This document shows, one piece after another, positions 23,687-31,385 of a stretch of DNA of 34,620 nt. Origin of the DNA: an uncultured Collinsella sp. (lineage in GTDB: Bacteria > Actinomycetota > Coriobacteriia > Coriobacteriales > Coriobacteriaceae); assembly GCA_900545995.1 (NCBI GenBank), contig URBM01000004.1, forward strand, positions 1-34,620, written 5' to 3'. Both the position numbers and the translations under genes were made by a program. The notes beneath the pieces were generated by a model. That model did not search any database, was not told the DNA's origin, and was given only the letters and a program-made list of their open reading frames with translations. The stretch's first letter is position 1. Every line of letters starts with the position of its first letter.

Positions 23687-23723
23687 AACGAAAAAGACCG
23701 GCTAGCCTGCGGGCAAGCCGGTC
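23687..23723 (-). terminator. Terminator after tatA
   Basis: GACCGGCT (23696-23703) pairs perfectly with AGCCGGTC (23716-23723), with inner GCC/GGC. On the minus strand TTTTTCGTTTTTG follows. It lies 25 bases past the tatA stop. Confidence 0.9.
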
Positions 23724-23748
23724 AGGTGCTCACCCCAAAGGGATGGGA

Positions 23749-24024
23749 CTACTCTGCGTCCGCGTCGCTGTCCTCTGCCTTCTTTTGCTTGGCAGCAGCG
23801 AGCTTGGCCTCGAGCTCTGCGATCTCCTTGTCCTCCTTGGACTCCTCGACCACAACGTCCTCGGCCTGCTTGGTTTCGCCCTTATCGTCGCCCTCCATAC
23901 CCTCGCGGATATTCTTGACGGTAGAGCCGAGGGACTTACCGAGCTTCGGCAGGTTCTTAGGCCCAAAGATAATCAGGACAACAACGAGAATAATGATGAG
24001 CTCAGGAGCCCTCAGTCCAAACAT
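23749..24024 (-). CDS. tatA: Sec-independent protein translocase TatA/B
   Basis: The 91-residue protein has one N-terminal membrane helix (residues ~7-20, LIIILVVVLIIF). The FGPKNLPKLGKSLG hinge and amphipathic helix of the TatA/B family follow, then a highly charged tail (EESKEDKEIAELEAKLAAAKQKKAEDSD) that is probably helical. TatA forms the pore of the twin-arginine translocase. ATG 24024 is chosen because GGAGG lies 8 bases upstream. A longer frame runs back through the tRNA-Pro gene and is spurious. No tatC is adjacent, so its partner must be elsewhere. It has its own promoter and terminator. Confidence 0.92.
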   Translation of the reverse strand: MFGLRAPELIIILVVVLIIFGPKNLPKLGKSLGSTVKNIREGMEGDDKGETKQAEDVVVEESKEDKEIAELEAKLAAAKQKKAEDSDADAE

Positions 24025-24060
24025 GTAGACCTCCACAATACAGCGAGACAAGCTCGAATG

Positions 24061-24089
24061 AGTATACCGCGGGTATCGCGGTATCACAA
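24061..24089 (-). promoter_or_regulatory. tatA promoter with dyad
   Basis: On the minus strand TTGTGA (24084-24089) and TATACT (24061-24066) are 17 bases apart, a good sigma-70 arrangement 37 bases before tatA. The spacer is covered by a perfect inverted repeat, ATACCGCG/CGCGGTAT (24064-24071 and 24077-24084), which could be an operator. Confidence 0.6.
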
Positions 24090-24097
24090 CAATAGCT

Positions 24098-24125
24098 AAA
24101 AAAAGGGACCGCAAGAAGCGGTCCC
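24098..24125 (-). terminator. Terminator after tRNA-Pro
   Basis: GGGACCGC (24105-24112) pairs perfectly with GCGGTCCC (24118-24125) around AAGAA. Seven Ts follow on the minus strand. It lies 11 bases past the tRNA 3' end. Confidence 0.93.
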
Positions 24126-24136
24126 TCCTCATGCTC

Positions 24137-24213
24137 TGGTCGGGTTGACTGGATTTGAACCAGCGACCCCTGCGTCCCGAACGCAGTGCTCTACCAAACT
24201 GAGCCACAACCCG
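24137..24213 (-). tRNA. tRNA-Pro (anticodon CGG), CCA encoded
   Basis: The minus strand folds as a full cloverleaf. The acceptor is CGGGTTG/CAACCCG, the D-stem GCTC/GAGC and the anticodon stem CTGCG/CGCAG around TTCGGGA (anticodon CGG, codon CCG). The T-arm is GCTGG-TTCAAAT-CCAGT. The discriminator A is followed by an encoded CCA (24137-24139). A possible promoter with -10 TACTAT lies between it and ispE. Confidence 0.96.
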
Positions 24214-24262
24214 TTAGCTCGACTATAGTAACAAAGATTTCCGTCGTGTGCCAGAGAAATTT

Positions 24263-25159
24263 TTACTTCTTTGGCGCTTCAATGCGAACCGTGTCGGAAA
24301 TGAGCTCCGTTGCATAAGCCCACCAGCCGTTTTGTTGAGCGTCTGCCGCAAGATTGACTGCCGTGGCGGCGGTATCGCAGAGAGCAAACGAGCAGGCACC
24401 CGAACCGCACACGTTTACGGCAATGGTACCGTCCTGTGAACGAAGCCAGTCAAGCACCGTTTGAATCCGCGGCTCCATCTGCGCGGAAATAACACCCAGG
24501 TTGTTGTGGACGAGCGCGTAGGCCGCCTCTGCATCTCCCGAGTGAAGGGCAGATGCGATCACTCCGGGCTTGTCCGCAGGCGCCGGGGTCTCGTCAAAAC
24601 GTCGATAGGCTTCAATTGTTGAAACGCTTGCCTCGCGCGGCTTGACCAGCACGACGGGTGTCGCGGGTAGTGCGGGGTACTCGGTTGCCAGCACGTCTCC
24701 CCCACCCACGTAAAATGCAGGGCTGGCATGCAAAAAGAAGGGAACGTCGGCGCCAATGCCGCGCGCAATGTTGTCCAGCGCGGGATCGGTGCGGTCGATG
24801 CCCCAACTCTCTGCCAAGGCGACAATAACCGCCGCGGCATCCGTCGAAGGACCGCCCAGGCCGGCACACAACGGGATGCGCTTCTCGATCGTGATGCAGA
24901 CATTGGCTTCGCGACCATAATGCTCGGCCATAGCAGCGGCCGCACGATACGCCGTATTCTTTTGCATGGGAAAGTCGGATGCCGGAATCGTCTGGACGGT
25001 CAGTGCCTGTGCCGGCGTAACCGTAACGGTATCGACAAGACCGACGGCTGCCATCAGGGAATCGACCTTATGGTAGCCGCGGTCGTCGCGCTCGGTATGA
25101 ACCCCCAGATAGAGGTTGATCTTTGCCGGCGCGGAAAGGGTCAGGGACCAATCGGTCAC
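24263..25159 (-). CDS. ispE: 4-(cytidine 5'-diphospho)-2-C-methyl-D-erythritol kinase
   Basis: The 298-residue GHMP kinase phosphorylates CDP-methylerythritol, the step between IspD and IspF, both encoded near the start of the window. APAKINLYLGV at ~10-20 is the substrate-binding motif. PLCAGLGGPSTDAAAVI at ~95-111 is the ATP loop, although the usual GLGGGSSDAA reads GLGGPSTDAA. GADVPFFL and the C-terminal VCGSGACSFAL are also standard. The start is GTG 25159, with GAGGAG 8 bases upstream inside the end of veg, from which it is separated by two bases. Confidence 0.93.
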   Translation of the reverse strand: MTDWSLTLSAPAKINLYLGVHTERDDRGYHKVDSLMAAVGLVDTVTVTPAQALTVQTIPASDFPMQKNTAYRAAAAMAEHYGREANVCITIEKRIPLCAGLGGPSTDAAAVIVALAESWGIDRTDPALDNIARGIGADVPFFLHASPAFYVGGGDVLATEYPALPATPVVLVKPREASVSTIEAYRRFDETPAPADKPGVIASALHSGDAEAAYALVHNNLGVISAQMEPRIQTVLDWLRSQDGTIAVNVCGSGACSFALCDTAATAVNLAADAQQNGWWAYATELISDTVRIEAPKK

Positions 25160-25161
25160 CG

Positions 25162-25458
25162 CTAGTGCTCCTCGAGCTGATTGCCGAGCGGGGTAAAAAT
25201 GTGCTCGCCGCTCTCGGGGTCGAACAGCTCGACCTGGCCGGTGAGAACATCAATATACTGGTAGGACTGACGCGACTTGCGGCCACGGCGCTCGTCGACC
25301 TCGACGATAAAGACTGCCGGATGGACGCTCTTGATGGTGCCCATGCGCTCGACGACGCGGGTGCGGCCCATGTTAGCCTTCACCTTAACGCGATCGCCCA
25401 CCATATCGGTCAGCTTCTCGTGGATGTCGTCGACGTGATTGACTTCCATCTCTTCCAT
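25162..25458 (-). CDS. veg: Veg-family protein
   Basis: The 98-residue protein aligns by eye with Bacillus Veg: IHEKLTDMVGDRVKVKANMGRTRVVERMG, then PAVFIVEVDERRGRKSRQSYQYIDVLTGQVELF. The fold is a small beta-barrel. Veg has been linked to biofilm matrix production in Bacillus, but its molecular role is unclear. ATG 25458 is chosen by GGAGG at 8 bases; ATG 25449 is an alternative. The pairing of veg upstream of ispE is also seen in Firmicutes. A hairpin-like AGGGG-TATTAT-CCCCT with five Ts upstream (25493-25504) could be a weak dtd terminator or hold a -10 box. Confidence 0.85.
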   Translation of the reverse strand: MEEMEVNHVDDIHEKLTDMVGDRVKVKANMGRTRVVERMGTIKSVHPAVFIVEVDERRGRKSRQSYQYIDVLTGQVELFDPESGEHIFTPLGNQLEEH

Positions 25459-25572
25459 GAACAGGGCCTCCAGAAGGTGCAATTCAAAAAGGGGATAATA
25501 CCCCTAAGATAGACAAAACTCTAATACTATAGCACCCTGTTACAACCCCGCGCAAGTAGCTAATTTGGCTAC

Positions 25573-26019
25573 TTACAGATTGTCGGTATCGAGGACGATG
25601 GTAAATGGACCGTCGTTGACGAGGTCGACCTTCATGTCGGCGCCGAAGATGCCATGCGCTACGTGCTCGACGTCCTCGCGCACAAGCGTCAGGAAGTACT
25701 CGTAGAGCTCGTTGGCGACATCGGGGGCGCCGGCATCCGTAAACGATGGACGGCGGCCGTGACGGCAATCGGCGAACAGCGTGAACTGCGACACCACGAG
25801 AACCTCGCCGTCGACATCGGCAAGTGCCAGGTTGGTCTTGCCGTTCTCGTCCTCGTTAATGCGCAAGCCCCGGAGCTTGCCCCACAGCTTATCGGCCTCG
25901 GCGCGCGTGTCGCCGTGGCCCACGCCCAGCAGCACCAGATAGCCGCGCCCAATTTTGCCCACGCACTCGCCGTCGACCGTCACGCCGGCGTTGAGCACGC
26001 GCTGCACCACCGCGCGCAC
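25573..26019 (-). CDS. dtd: D-aminoacyl-tRNA deacylase
   Basis: The 148-residue protein has the standard DTD length and removes D-amino acids or glycine mischarged on tRNA. The active-site segments are SQFTLFADCRHGRRPSF at ~78-94 and the cross-subunit GP motif in NDGPFTIVLDT near the C-terminus. It starts MRAVVQRV as usual, from GTG 26019, with GAGGAG 6 bases before it, and lies three bases after rdgB, so the two are coupled. A small hairpin, AAGTAGC/GCTACTT, overlaps its stop (25554-25574). Confidence 0.95.
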   Translation of the reverse strand: MRAVVQRVLNAGVTVDGECVGKIGRGYLVLLGVGHGDTRAEADKLWGKLRGLRINEDENGKTNLALADVDGEVLVVSQFTLFADCRHGRRPSFTDAGAPDVANELYEYFLTLVREDVEHVAHGIFGADMKVDLVNDGPFTIVLDTDNL

Positions 26020-26022
26020 GGC

Positions 26023-26664
26023 CTACTCCTCGCCCGTCAGTTTGGCGGATAGGTGCTCGAGCGCATGGAATCGATGGCTGATGGCGTTCTTCTCGTCCGC
26101 CGTCAGCTCGGCCATGGTCTTGCCCGGCGTGTCGACCGGCAGGAACAGCGGGTCGTAGCCAAAGCCGTGATCGCCGCGGCCCTCGTGCGCGATAACGCCC
26201 TCGCAGGCGCCCTCACCATAGGTGACCAAACCGTCCGTGTCGATGAGCGCGACGACGCTCATAAAGCGCGCAGTGCGGTCCTCGTCGGCCACGCCTTCCA
26301 GATTCACGAGGAGCTTGGCATTGTTGGCGGCATCGTCGCCGTGAACGCCCGCGTAGCGCGCGCTATACACACCGGGCTCACCGTCCAGCGCGTCGACGAC
26401 CAGGCCCGAATCGTCGGCAATGGCCATGAGCCCCGTCTCTTCGACGGCAGCCTGCGCCTTGATGATGGCGTTCTCCAAAAACGTCGTGCCGTTTTCCTCG
26501 GGGTCCTCAAAATCGCCCAGCTGGCCGAGCGCCACAAAGCGAACCTCGGGCATAACCTTGCCCAAAATGGCCTCGATCTCGGTGAGCTTATGGGCATTGC
26601 CCGTTGCCACGACGATGGTCGCCGCCGGGTCGAGGGTGTCGATGTCGATCTTCTCAAGTGCCAT
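26023..26664 (-). CDS. rdgB: XTP/dITP diphosphatase (RdgB/HAM1 family)
   Basis: The 213-residue protein hydrolyses inosine and xanthosine triphosphates to keep them out of DNA and RNA. VVATGNAHKLTEIEAIL at ~16-32 is the nucleotide-binding N-terminus. DDSGLVVDALDGEPGVYSARYAG is the central signature, and GDHGFGYDPLFLP followed by KNAISHRFHAL is the C-terminal signature. ATG 26664 is preceded by AAGGAG, so the 12-residue longer frame is rejected. Next to rph, murI and dtd it forms a nucleic-acid quality-control cluster, though a terminator lies between rph and rdgB. Confidence 0.95.
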   Translation of the reverse strand: MALEKIDIDTLDPAATIVVATGNAHKLTEIEAILGKVMPEVRFVALGQLGDFEDPEENGTTFLENAIIKAQAAVEETGLMAIADDSGLVVDALDGEPGVYSARYAGVHGDDAANNAKLLVNLEGVADEDRTARFMSVVALIDTDGLVTYGEGACEGVIAHEGRGDHGFGYDPLFLPVDTPGKTMAELTADEKNAISHRFHALEHLSAKLTGEE

Positions 26665-26767
26665 GAGTGGTCTCCTTGTTCTTATAACAACGCCACACAA
26701 AAGGTAATTAGGCTCTCAAGCCCCTCCCCTCGCGCGGCAGCAGCCTTACAGTTCAGCGTTTCCGCAG

Positions 26768-26806
26768 ATAAAACCTGCCAAAATTAACATCCCTTTTTGG
26801 CAGGTT
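26768..26806 (-). terminator. Terminator overlapping the rph stop
   Basis: AACCTGCCAAAA (26772-26783) pairs perfectly with TTTTGGCAGGTT (26795-26806). The right arm covers the rph stop codon. On the minus strand TTTTAT follows. It should separate murE-HAD-murI-rph from rdgB-dtd-veg-ispE. Confidence 0.85.
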
Positions 26807-27530
26807 AGACGAGGGCTTGGTGCTGGAGCTCGATGAGCTCGGCAATGCCCTTGTCGCCCAAATCGAGCAGGGCATTGAGGCGCTTGCGGTCGAAAGGCGC
26901 CTGCTCGCCAGTGCCCTGGAGCTCGATCATCTCGCCGGTATCGGTGGCGACAAGGTTCATGTCGACCTCGGCGTGACTGTCCTCGGAATAATCCAGGTCG
27001 AGCAGGGTGTTGCCGTCGACAACGCCCATGGAAATCGCGGCGACCTGGCCCGTGAGCGGGATGCGCTCGAGCTTACCCGCCTCGACCCACATGGCAAGGG
27101 CGTCGTGCAGTGCCACCCAGGCGCCGGTAATGCTCGCCGTTCGTGTGCCGCCGTCTGCCTGAATCACGTCGCAGTCGACGGTAACGGTGTACTCGCCGAG
27201 TGCTTTCATATTGACGACGGTGCGCAGGCTGCGACCGATGAGGCGCTCGATTTCCATGGAGCGGCCCTTGCGGTTGGCATGCTCGCGCTTGCAGCGCTTG
27301 TCGGTCGATGCCGGCAGCATGGCGTACTCCGCCGTTACCCAACCGGCCTTGGCGCCCTTGCGCCAGCCCGGCACGCCCTCCTCGATGGTGGCAGCGCACA
27401 GCACGCGCGTATCGCCAAACTCGGCCAGGCACGAGCCGTGGGCATGCTTCATAACACCACGGGTGAGCTTGACGGGGCGCAGCTCATTGGCGGCACGGCC
27501 GTTGGCGCGGTTGACCTGCATGTACTCCAT
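26805..27530 (-). CDS. rph: Ribonuclease PH
   Basis: The 241-residue phosphorolytic 3'-5' exoribonuclease trims tRNA 3' ends as a hexamer. The family signatures are NELRPVKLTRGVMKHAHGSCLAEFGDTRVLC, the basic RNA-binding segment KRCKREHANRKGRSMEIERLIGRSLR and CDVIQADGGTRTASITGA, which carries the phosphate/metal site. LDLDYSEDSHAEVDMN follows. The start is ATG 27530, with AAAGGA 7 bases upstream; ATG 27521 is possible. It follows murI by 55 bases, in the same order as many actinobacteria. Confidence 0.96.
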   Translation of the reverse strand: MEYMQVNRANGRAANELRPVKLTRGVMKHAHGSCLAEFGDTRVLCAATIEEGVPGWRKGAKAGWVTAEYAMLPASTDKRCKREHANRKGRSMEIERLIGRSLRTVVNMKALGEYTVTVDCDVIQADGGTRTASITGAWVALHDALAMWVEAGKLERIPLTGQVAAISMGVVDGNTLLDLDYSEDSHAEVDMNLVATDTGEMIELQGTGEQAPFDRKRLNALLDLGDKGIAELIELQHQALV

Positions 27531-27585
27531 AGAAATATCCTTTCGGCAAAAGAAGGGAACAAGTCTTTGGACGGTAACCCTACAT

Positions 27586-28470
27586 CTATTTCAGCTCATC
27601 GATATCGATATGCTCAATGCTCTTGAGCGGCTGGCCAAAGATAAAGCTGCCCGCCACCGCAAACTCGGCAATGTTATCGGACGTCGTTGCAAAACGATGC
27701 TGCGGCTCGGCTGCGTCGCCTGCCAGCTGCTCGCGGCGCGTGAGAATATCGGTCAGCTCGCGCGTGGTCTCCTCGGCAGAGCTCACCACGCGCACTCCGG
27801 GACCCAGCGCATGGCGAATAGGCCCCACGAGCAGCGGAAAATGCGTGCAGCCGAGCACCACGGTATCGATGCCGTGGTCGCGCAGCGGTTCAACCGTGGC
27901 ACCGACCAGCGCGCGTACGGCAGGCGTATCAAAGATGTCCTCGTTCTCGAGCCACTGTTCTTGCAGATGCGCGCCCGAGGCGAGCTCGTGCTCAACGACC
28001 TCGACAAAGCTCGAGGCAGGGCAGCCGTATACGTCGACGCCGGCATCCAGGTCCTGGATGGCACGCGTGTAAGCGCCTGAGCGAATGGTGAGGTTGGTGG
28101 CGAGCACGCCCACCCGGCGCGTGCGGGTGCTGTTGATTGCCGCACGTGCGCCCGGTGCGATCACACCGATGACGGGGACGTCGAGCACCTGCTGGGCCAA
28201 ACGCAAGGCCGCAGCGGTCGCCGTATTGCAGGCGATGACCATGATCTTGACGTCGTGCTTCGACAGCCAACGGCCCGCCTGCAGTGCAAACGAGCGCACC
28301 TCGTCCTCGGTGCGGGTGCCGTAGGGGCAGCGCTTGGTGTCGCCAAAGTAGTAGACGGACTCGTGCGGCAACGCCGTTGCGATGGCGCGTGCAACCGTCA
28401 GACCGCCCAGACCAGAATCGAACACGCCAATCGGGCGCGTGTCGCCTGCCGGATTCTCGATATCGGACAT
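27586..28470 (-). CDS. murI: Glutamate racemase
   Basis: The 294-residue enzyme makes D-glutamate for peptidoglycan. PIGVFDSGLGGLTVARAI near the N-terminus holds the catalytic Asp/Ser loop. The two catalytic cysteines are in VIACNTATAAAL (~residue 81) and VVLGCTHFPLLVGP (~193). YFGDTKRCPYGTRT is the substrate loop. ATG 28470 with GTGAGG close upstream is chosen because it leaves the usual short N-terminus; a GTG overlapping the HAD stop would add 18 residues. It lies between murE (two genes upstream) and rph, so cell-wall precursor genes share the operon. Confidence 0.95.
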   Translation of the reverse strand: MSDIENPAGDTRPIGVFDSGLGGLTVARAIATALPHESVYYFGDTKRCPYGTRTEDEVRSFALQAGRWLSKHDVKIMVIACNTATAAALRLAQQVLDVPVIGVIAPGARAAINSTRTRRVGVLATNLTIRSGAYTRAIQDLDAGVDVYGCPASSFVEVVEHELASGAHLQEQWLENEDIFDTPAVRALVGATVEPLRDHGIDTVVLGCTHFPLLVGPIRHALGPGVRVVSSAEETTRELTDILTRREQLAGDAAEPQHRFATTSDNIAEFAVAGSFIFGQPLKSIEHIDIDELK

Positions 28471-28523
28471 TACCTCACCAGATTCTCTCTCGAAAAGATA
28501 TGGCTCAGCGCGATAGGACCGCA

Positions 28524-29435
28524 CTACGAACGGGCCGCGACGAGCAGCTCTGCCGTTGCCGCCCAGCCATCGACAATCTTGCCGCGCGTGACGTAGGCGT
28601 TATCGCAAACATCCAGGAACTCGGGCGCGCCGGCGCTGGTCAAACCGTTCTCGACCAGGCAGAACGTGCCCACGTGGCCAGCCATGTAGAAGTCGGACTC
28701 GGAATCGCCGAGCGCCAGCGTCTCCTCACGCTCGATACCCAGGTGCTCGCAGAAACGTGCGATGGCAACGCCCTTGTTGAGACCGGCAGGATTGATGTTA
28801 AACGCGCGGCCATCCTCGACGCGTTCGAGCTCGAGCGTCGTCGGCTTGGACAGATGCGTCAGGTGACCGTTGCAAGCCCAGACCAGGCCGCAGCCGGCCT
28901 CGTCAAGAATGGCCTGAACCTCGTCGTCGGGCACATCGCCGCGCATGCCGACGGTGACCTCGCGGTACTTGTAGCCAGTCGACATGTCGTTGTGGTACTC
29001 GATCTTATGCGGCCAGCGGGCGAGGATCTTCTCGCACACGCCGGTCTGCTCGATCACTTGATGCGGCGTGAGGCCGCAGGCGGGGTCGTAGGGCATATCG
29101 CCGGTCAGATACTCCCAATCGTTGGCCTTGAGGTCGTACATGACCAGACCGCCCATCTCGCCGATGTAGGAGTTGAGGCCAAGCACGCGCGCATCCTCGT
29201 GGATCATGGTGCGGTTGCGGCCCGAGGTAGGGACCACCTGGATGCCGGCGCGGGCAAGTGCCACGACAGCCTCGACGAGCTTGGTCGAGGGATTGCCGTC
29301 GTTGTCGCGCAGCACGCACGAGCCGGGCGCAAGCATGGTGGCGTCCAGGTCGGTAAAGACGTACTTAACCTTGGCAAGACGCTCGCGCATCTCGCCCGAA
29401 AGCTCAGCAACGGTCGGCAGGGTATTGTGGGACAT
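28524..29435 (-). CDS. HAD-superfamily phosphatase (Cof-type)
   Basis: The 303-residue protein has the HAD core. Motif I is VFTDLDATML near residue 27 (DxD nucleophile), motif II VPTSGRNR, a Lys in GLNKGVAIARFCEHLGI, and motif IV ALGDSESDFYMAG. The inserted cap between motifs II and III is of the Cof/MPGP type that selects sugar phosphates or nucleotides. Its substrate cannot be read from the sequence. ATG 29435 is chosen for GGAG at 5 bases. Its place between murE and murI, with gaps of 33 and 53 bases, suggests co-expression with wall synthesis, which is not proof of function. Confidence 0.85.
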   Translation of the reverse strand: MSHNTLPTVAELSGEMRERLAKVKYVFTDLDATMLAPGSCVLRDNDGNPSTKLVEAVVALARAGIQVVPTSGRNRTMIHEDARVLGLNSYIGEMGGLVMYDLKANDWEYLTGDMPYDPACGLTPHQVIEQTGVCEKILARWPHKIEYHNDMSTGYKYREVTVGMRGDVPDDEVQAILDEAGCGLVWACNGHLTHLSKPTTLELERVEDGRAFNINPAGLNKGVAIARFCEHLGIEREETLALGDSESDFYMAGHVGTFCLVENGLTSAGAPEFLDVCDNAYVTRGKIVDGWAATAELLVAARS

Positions 29436-29468
29436 GGTCACTCCATTACGTAGAAGGGGCTTCTGGTC

Positions 29469-30986
29469 TTAGGCGTCGTACGCCGCAAGGGTGCGCTTGA
29501 GAATCGAACCGTCGCGCTCACAAGGCTCGGGTCCGTTCTTGCGCAGCATACGCTCTTCCTCGCCCTTACCGGTCACGATGACCACGGCAGGACGGACGGT
29601 TTCGCGCACGGCAGTCTCGATAGCGGCAACGCGATCAGTCACGATTTGCCAGTTATCATTTCCCTGCGCTTGAACGTTGCGCGCGATCTCGGCGCAAATA
29701 TCCTCGACATCCTCGGGGCCGGGGTCATCCTCGGTAATCACGATTCGGTCGGCATACTTGCCAGCGGCGATGCCCATCGTGGTGCGTCGATCGACACCCT
29801 TACCACCCGTAGCGCCAAATACAACCGCCAGCTCGCGCTCGGGATAGTTCTCGCGCAAGTCACGCAGGAGCGTCTCGAGGCTCATACCGTTATGTGCAAA
29901 ATCGACGATGCCCAAGATTTTGCCCGATACGGACGGATAGAGCTCCATGCGGCCGGGAACGAAGACACCCTCAAAGCCGTGGACGATACCCTCTTCGGAA
30001 ATGCCCAAGGCCTCGGCGCAGGCAATAGCGGCAAGCGCGTTGGACACATTGAACTTAACCGGCGTGGGAATCACAATGTCGCGCGTAAAGCGGGGCGTGC
30101 GCACCGTTGCCACCACGCCGCAGTCGCCATTACGAATCGCCAGCGCGAGCACGTCGGCACGCTCGTCGGTCAGGGAGAACGTCACCGTACGTTCGCAACG
30201 AGATGCCGCCTCGAGCACACGATCGACCTTATCCATATCGAGATTGACCACGGCAAAACGGCTCTGCGAGAAGATTTTGAGCTTGCTGGCAAAGTAATCC
30301 TCGAGCGTCGGATGCTCAATCGGCGAAATGTGATCCTCGCCGATATTGGTAAAGGCGCCGACTTCAAAGGCGATCTTGCCCGTGCGCTCGTATTTGAGGC
30401 CCTGGCTCGATGCCTCCATAACCAGCCACGGGGCACCCGCCTCCGCAGCATGCGCGATGCGAGACTGCAGCAGGAAGGATTCGGGGGTCGTCAGTTTGGA
30501 AGGGCCTGCCTCGATGCCGTCGTCGAACTCAATGCCCGTATTAAGAGCGGGTCGATGACAGCCCGTAAGCTTGGCCTCGTTGGCGAGAATGCCGCGCAGA
30601 TAAAAGCTACAGGTCGACTTGCCCTTGGTGCCTGTAAAGGCGCAGACCTTCACCTTACCCGACGGGTGCCCATAAAAGGCATCTGCCACCACGGCGAGCG
30701 TGCGACGAATATCACTCACAATCACCGCGGGAAGATCAACATCGTAATCGACCTCGGAAACGTAGGCCACGGCGCCATCGGCGATTGCCGAAAGCAGGTA
30801 CTCGCGCTTAAACGCACGGCCCTTGCAGACAAACAACGTGCCCGGACGCACCTGGCGCGAGTCATCAGTCGCAAACTCAATGCGCTGGTCGTACGAAGCG
30901 CTCGGTCTGGAAACAACAAGGTCATCTTCCTCGAGCAACTCTATATAGCGCATCAGAGTTAGCTTCTCTTGTGTCGGACTCGACAT
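29469..30986 (-). CDS. murE: MurE-type UDP-MurNAc-tripeptide synthetase
   Basis: The 505-residue Mur ligase adds the third amino acid of the peptidoglycan stem peptide. The N-terminal UDP-MurNAc domain has FATDDSRQVRPGTLFVC, the ATP loop is AFTGTKGKSTCSFYL, the catalytic segment is NIGEDHISPIEHPTLEDYFASK, and VFGATGGKGVDRRTTMG follows in domain three. The residues that normally read DNPR in meso-diaminopimelate enzymes read DDPG here (~418-421), so the added amino acid may be Lys, Orn or another. ATG 30986 follows GAGAGAGG. It heads the murE-HAD-murI-rph operon, divergent from asnB. Confidence 0.92.
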   Translation of the reverse strand: MSSPTQEKLTLMRYIELLEEDDLVVSRPSASYDQRIEFATDDSRQVRPGTLFVCKGRAFKREYLLSAIADGAVAYVSEVDYDVDLPAVIVSDIRRTLAVVADAFYGHPSGKVKVCAFTGTKGKSTCSFYLRGILANEAKLTGCHRPALNTGIEFDDGIEAGPSKLTTPESFLLQSRIAHAAEAGAPWLVMEASSQGLKYERTGKIAFEVGAFTNIGEDHISPIEHPTLEDYFASKLKIFSQSRFAVVNLDMDKVDRVLEAASRCERTVTFSLTDERADVLALAIRNGDCGVVATVRTPRFTRDIVIPTPVKFNVSNALAAIACAEALGISEEGIVHGFEGVFVPGRMELYPSVSGKILGIVDFAHNGMSLETLLRDLRENYPERELAVVFGATGGKGVDRRTTMGIAAGKYADRIVITEDDPGPEDVEDICAEIARNVQAQGNDNWQIVTDRVAAIETAVRETVRPAVVIVTGKGEEERMLRKNGPEPCERDGSILKRTLAAYDA

Positions 30987-31119
30987 ACAAAGACCTCTCT
31001 CGCTAAATTCAGCCTTAAAGGGCAAAAGACGTCCCGCGGCAGAAACGATGAAACATTCTGTATTATCAACCATCCTAATATGCCACCTGGCCTTGCGCGC
31101 ACTGCAGCCTTCTAAAAAA

Positions 31120-31148
31120 TTGCATGGACTGTGCTGTGGGTCAATAAA
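31120..31148 (+). promoter_or_regulatory. Candidate promoter of the asnB leader
   Basis: TTGCAT (31120-31125) and AATAAA (31143-31148) are 17 bases apart. Transcription would then start near 31155 and the terminator at 31260 would end an RNA of about 105 bases. The rest of the 399-base murE-asnB gap holds the leader ORF, the terminator and a CTGCCGC/GCGGCAG hairpin (31333-31353); I found no firm murE promoter. Confidence 0.4.
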
Positions 31149-31189
31149 TGGCAACAGTGTCCACCCCGCGTAAAAACAGGGAAATCTGG

Positions 31190-31240
31190 ATGCTGTTCTT
31201 TAACATAGCGTTCACAACCACGACCCGCCGCTTCGTCTGA
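31190..31240 (+). CDS. Putative leader peptide of asnB (16 residues)
   Basis: ATG 31190 opens MLFFNIAFTTTTRRFV and ends at TGA 31238-31240. AGGGA lies 7 bases upstream, an ideal ribosome-binding site. Four consecutive Thr codons (31214-31225) and two Arg codons run directly into the left arm of the terminator, and the stop codon lies in its upper loop. This is the layout of a translation-sensing attenuator. An in-frame ATG at 31148 would give 30 residues but has no ribosome-binding site and overlaps the -10 box. Function is inferred; it resembles no leader peptide I can name with certainty. Confidence 0.5.
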   Translation: MLFFNIAFTTTTRRFV

Positions 31241-31260
31241 AGATCGGGCCGTGGTTTTTT
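31217..31260 (+). terminator. Terminator in the asnB leader
   Basis: ACCACGACCCG (31217-31227) pairs with CGGGCCGTGGT (31245-31255) with one A-C mismatch, and CTTC (31231-31234) pairs with GAAG (31239-31242). Six Ts follow (31255-31260). No plus-strand gene lies upstream before hipA, so it must act on a leader or small RNA that starts within the murE-asnB gap. Confidence 0.85.
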
Positions 31261-31385
31261 CGGTTCGCTCGGCGCTTATGCCTTATCACGAAACAAAAGA
31301 TTGGCATGATAGTAAAGATTATTTGACATCAGCTGCCGCGATCCTTGCGGCAGTACACCTGAGCCGTCAGCAGAAAGGATCTTGC

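Noticed and set aside
24025..24207. N-terminal extension of tatA (MAQFGRALRSGRRG...)
   Set aside because: It reads through the tRNA-Pro gene and its terminator. The TatA start with GGAGG at 24024 explains the gene.
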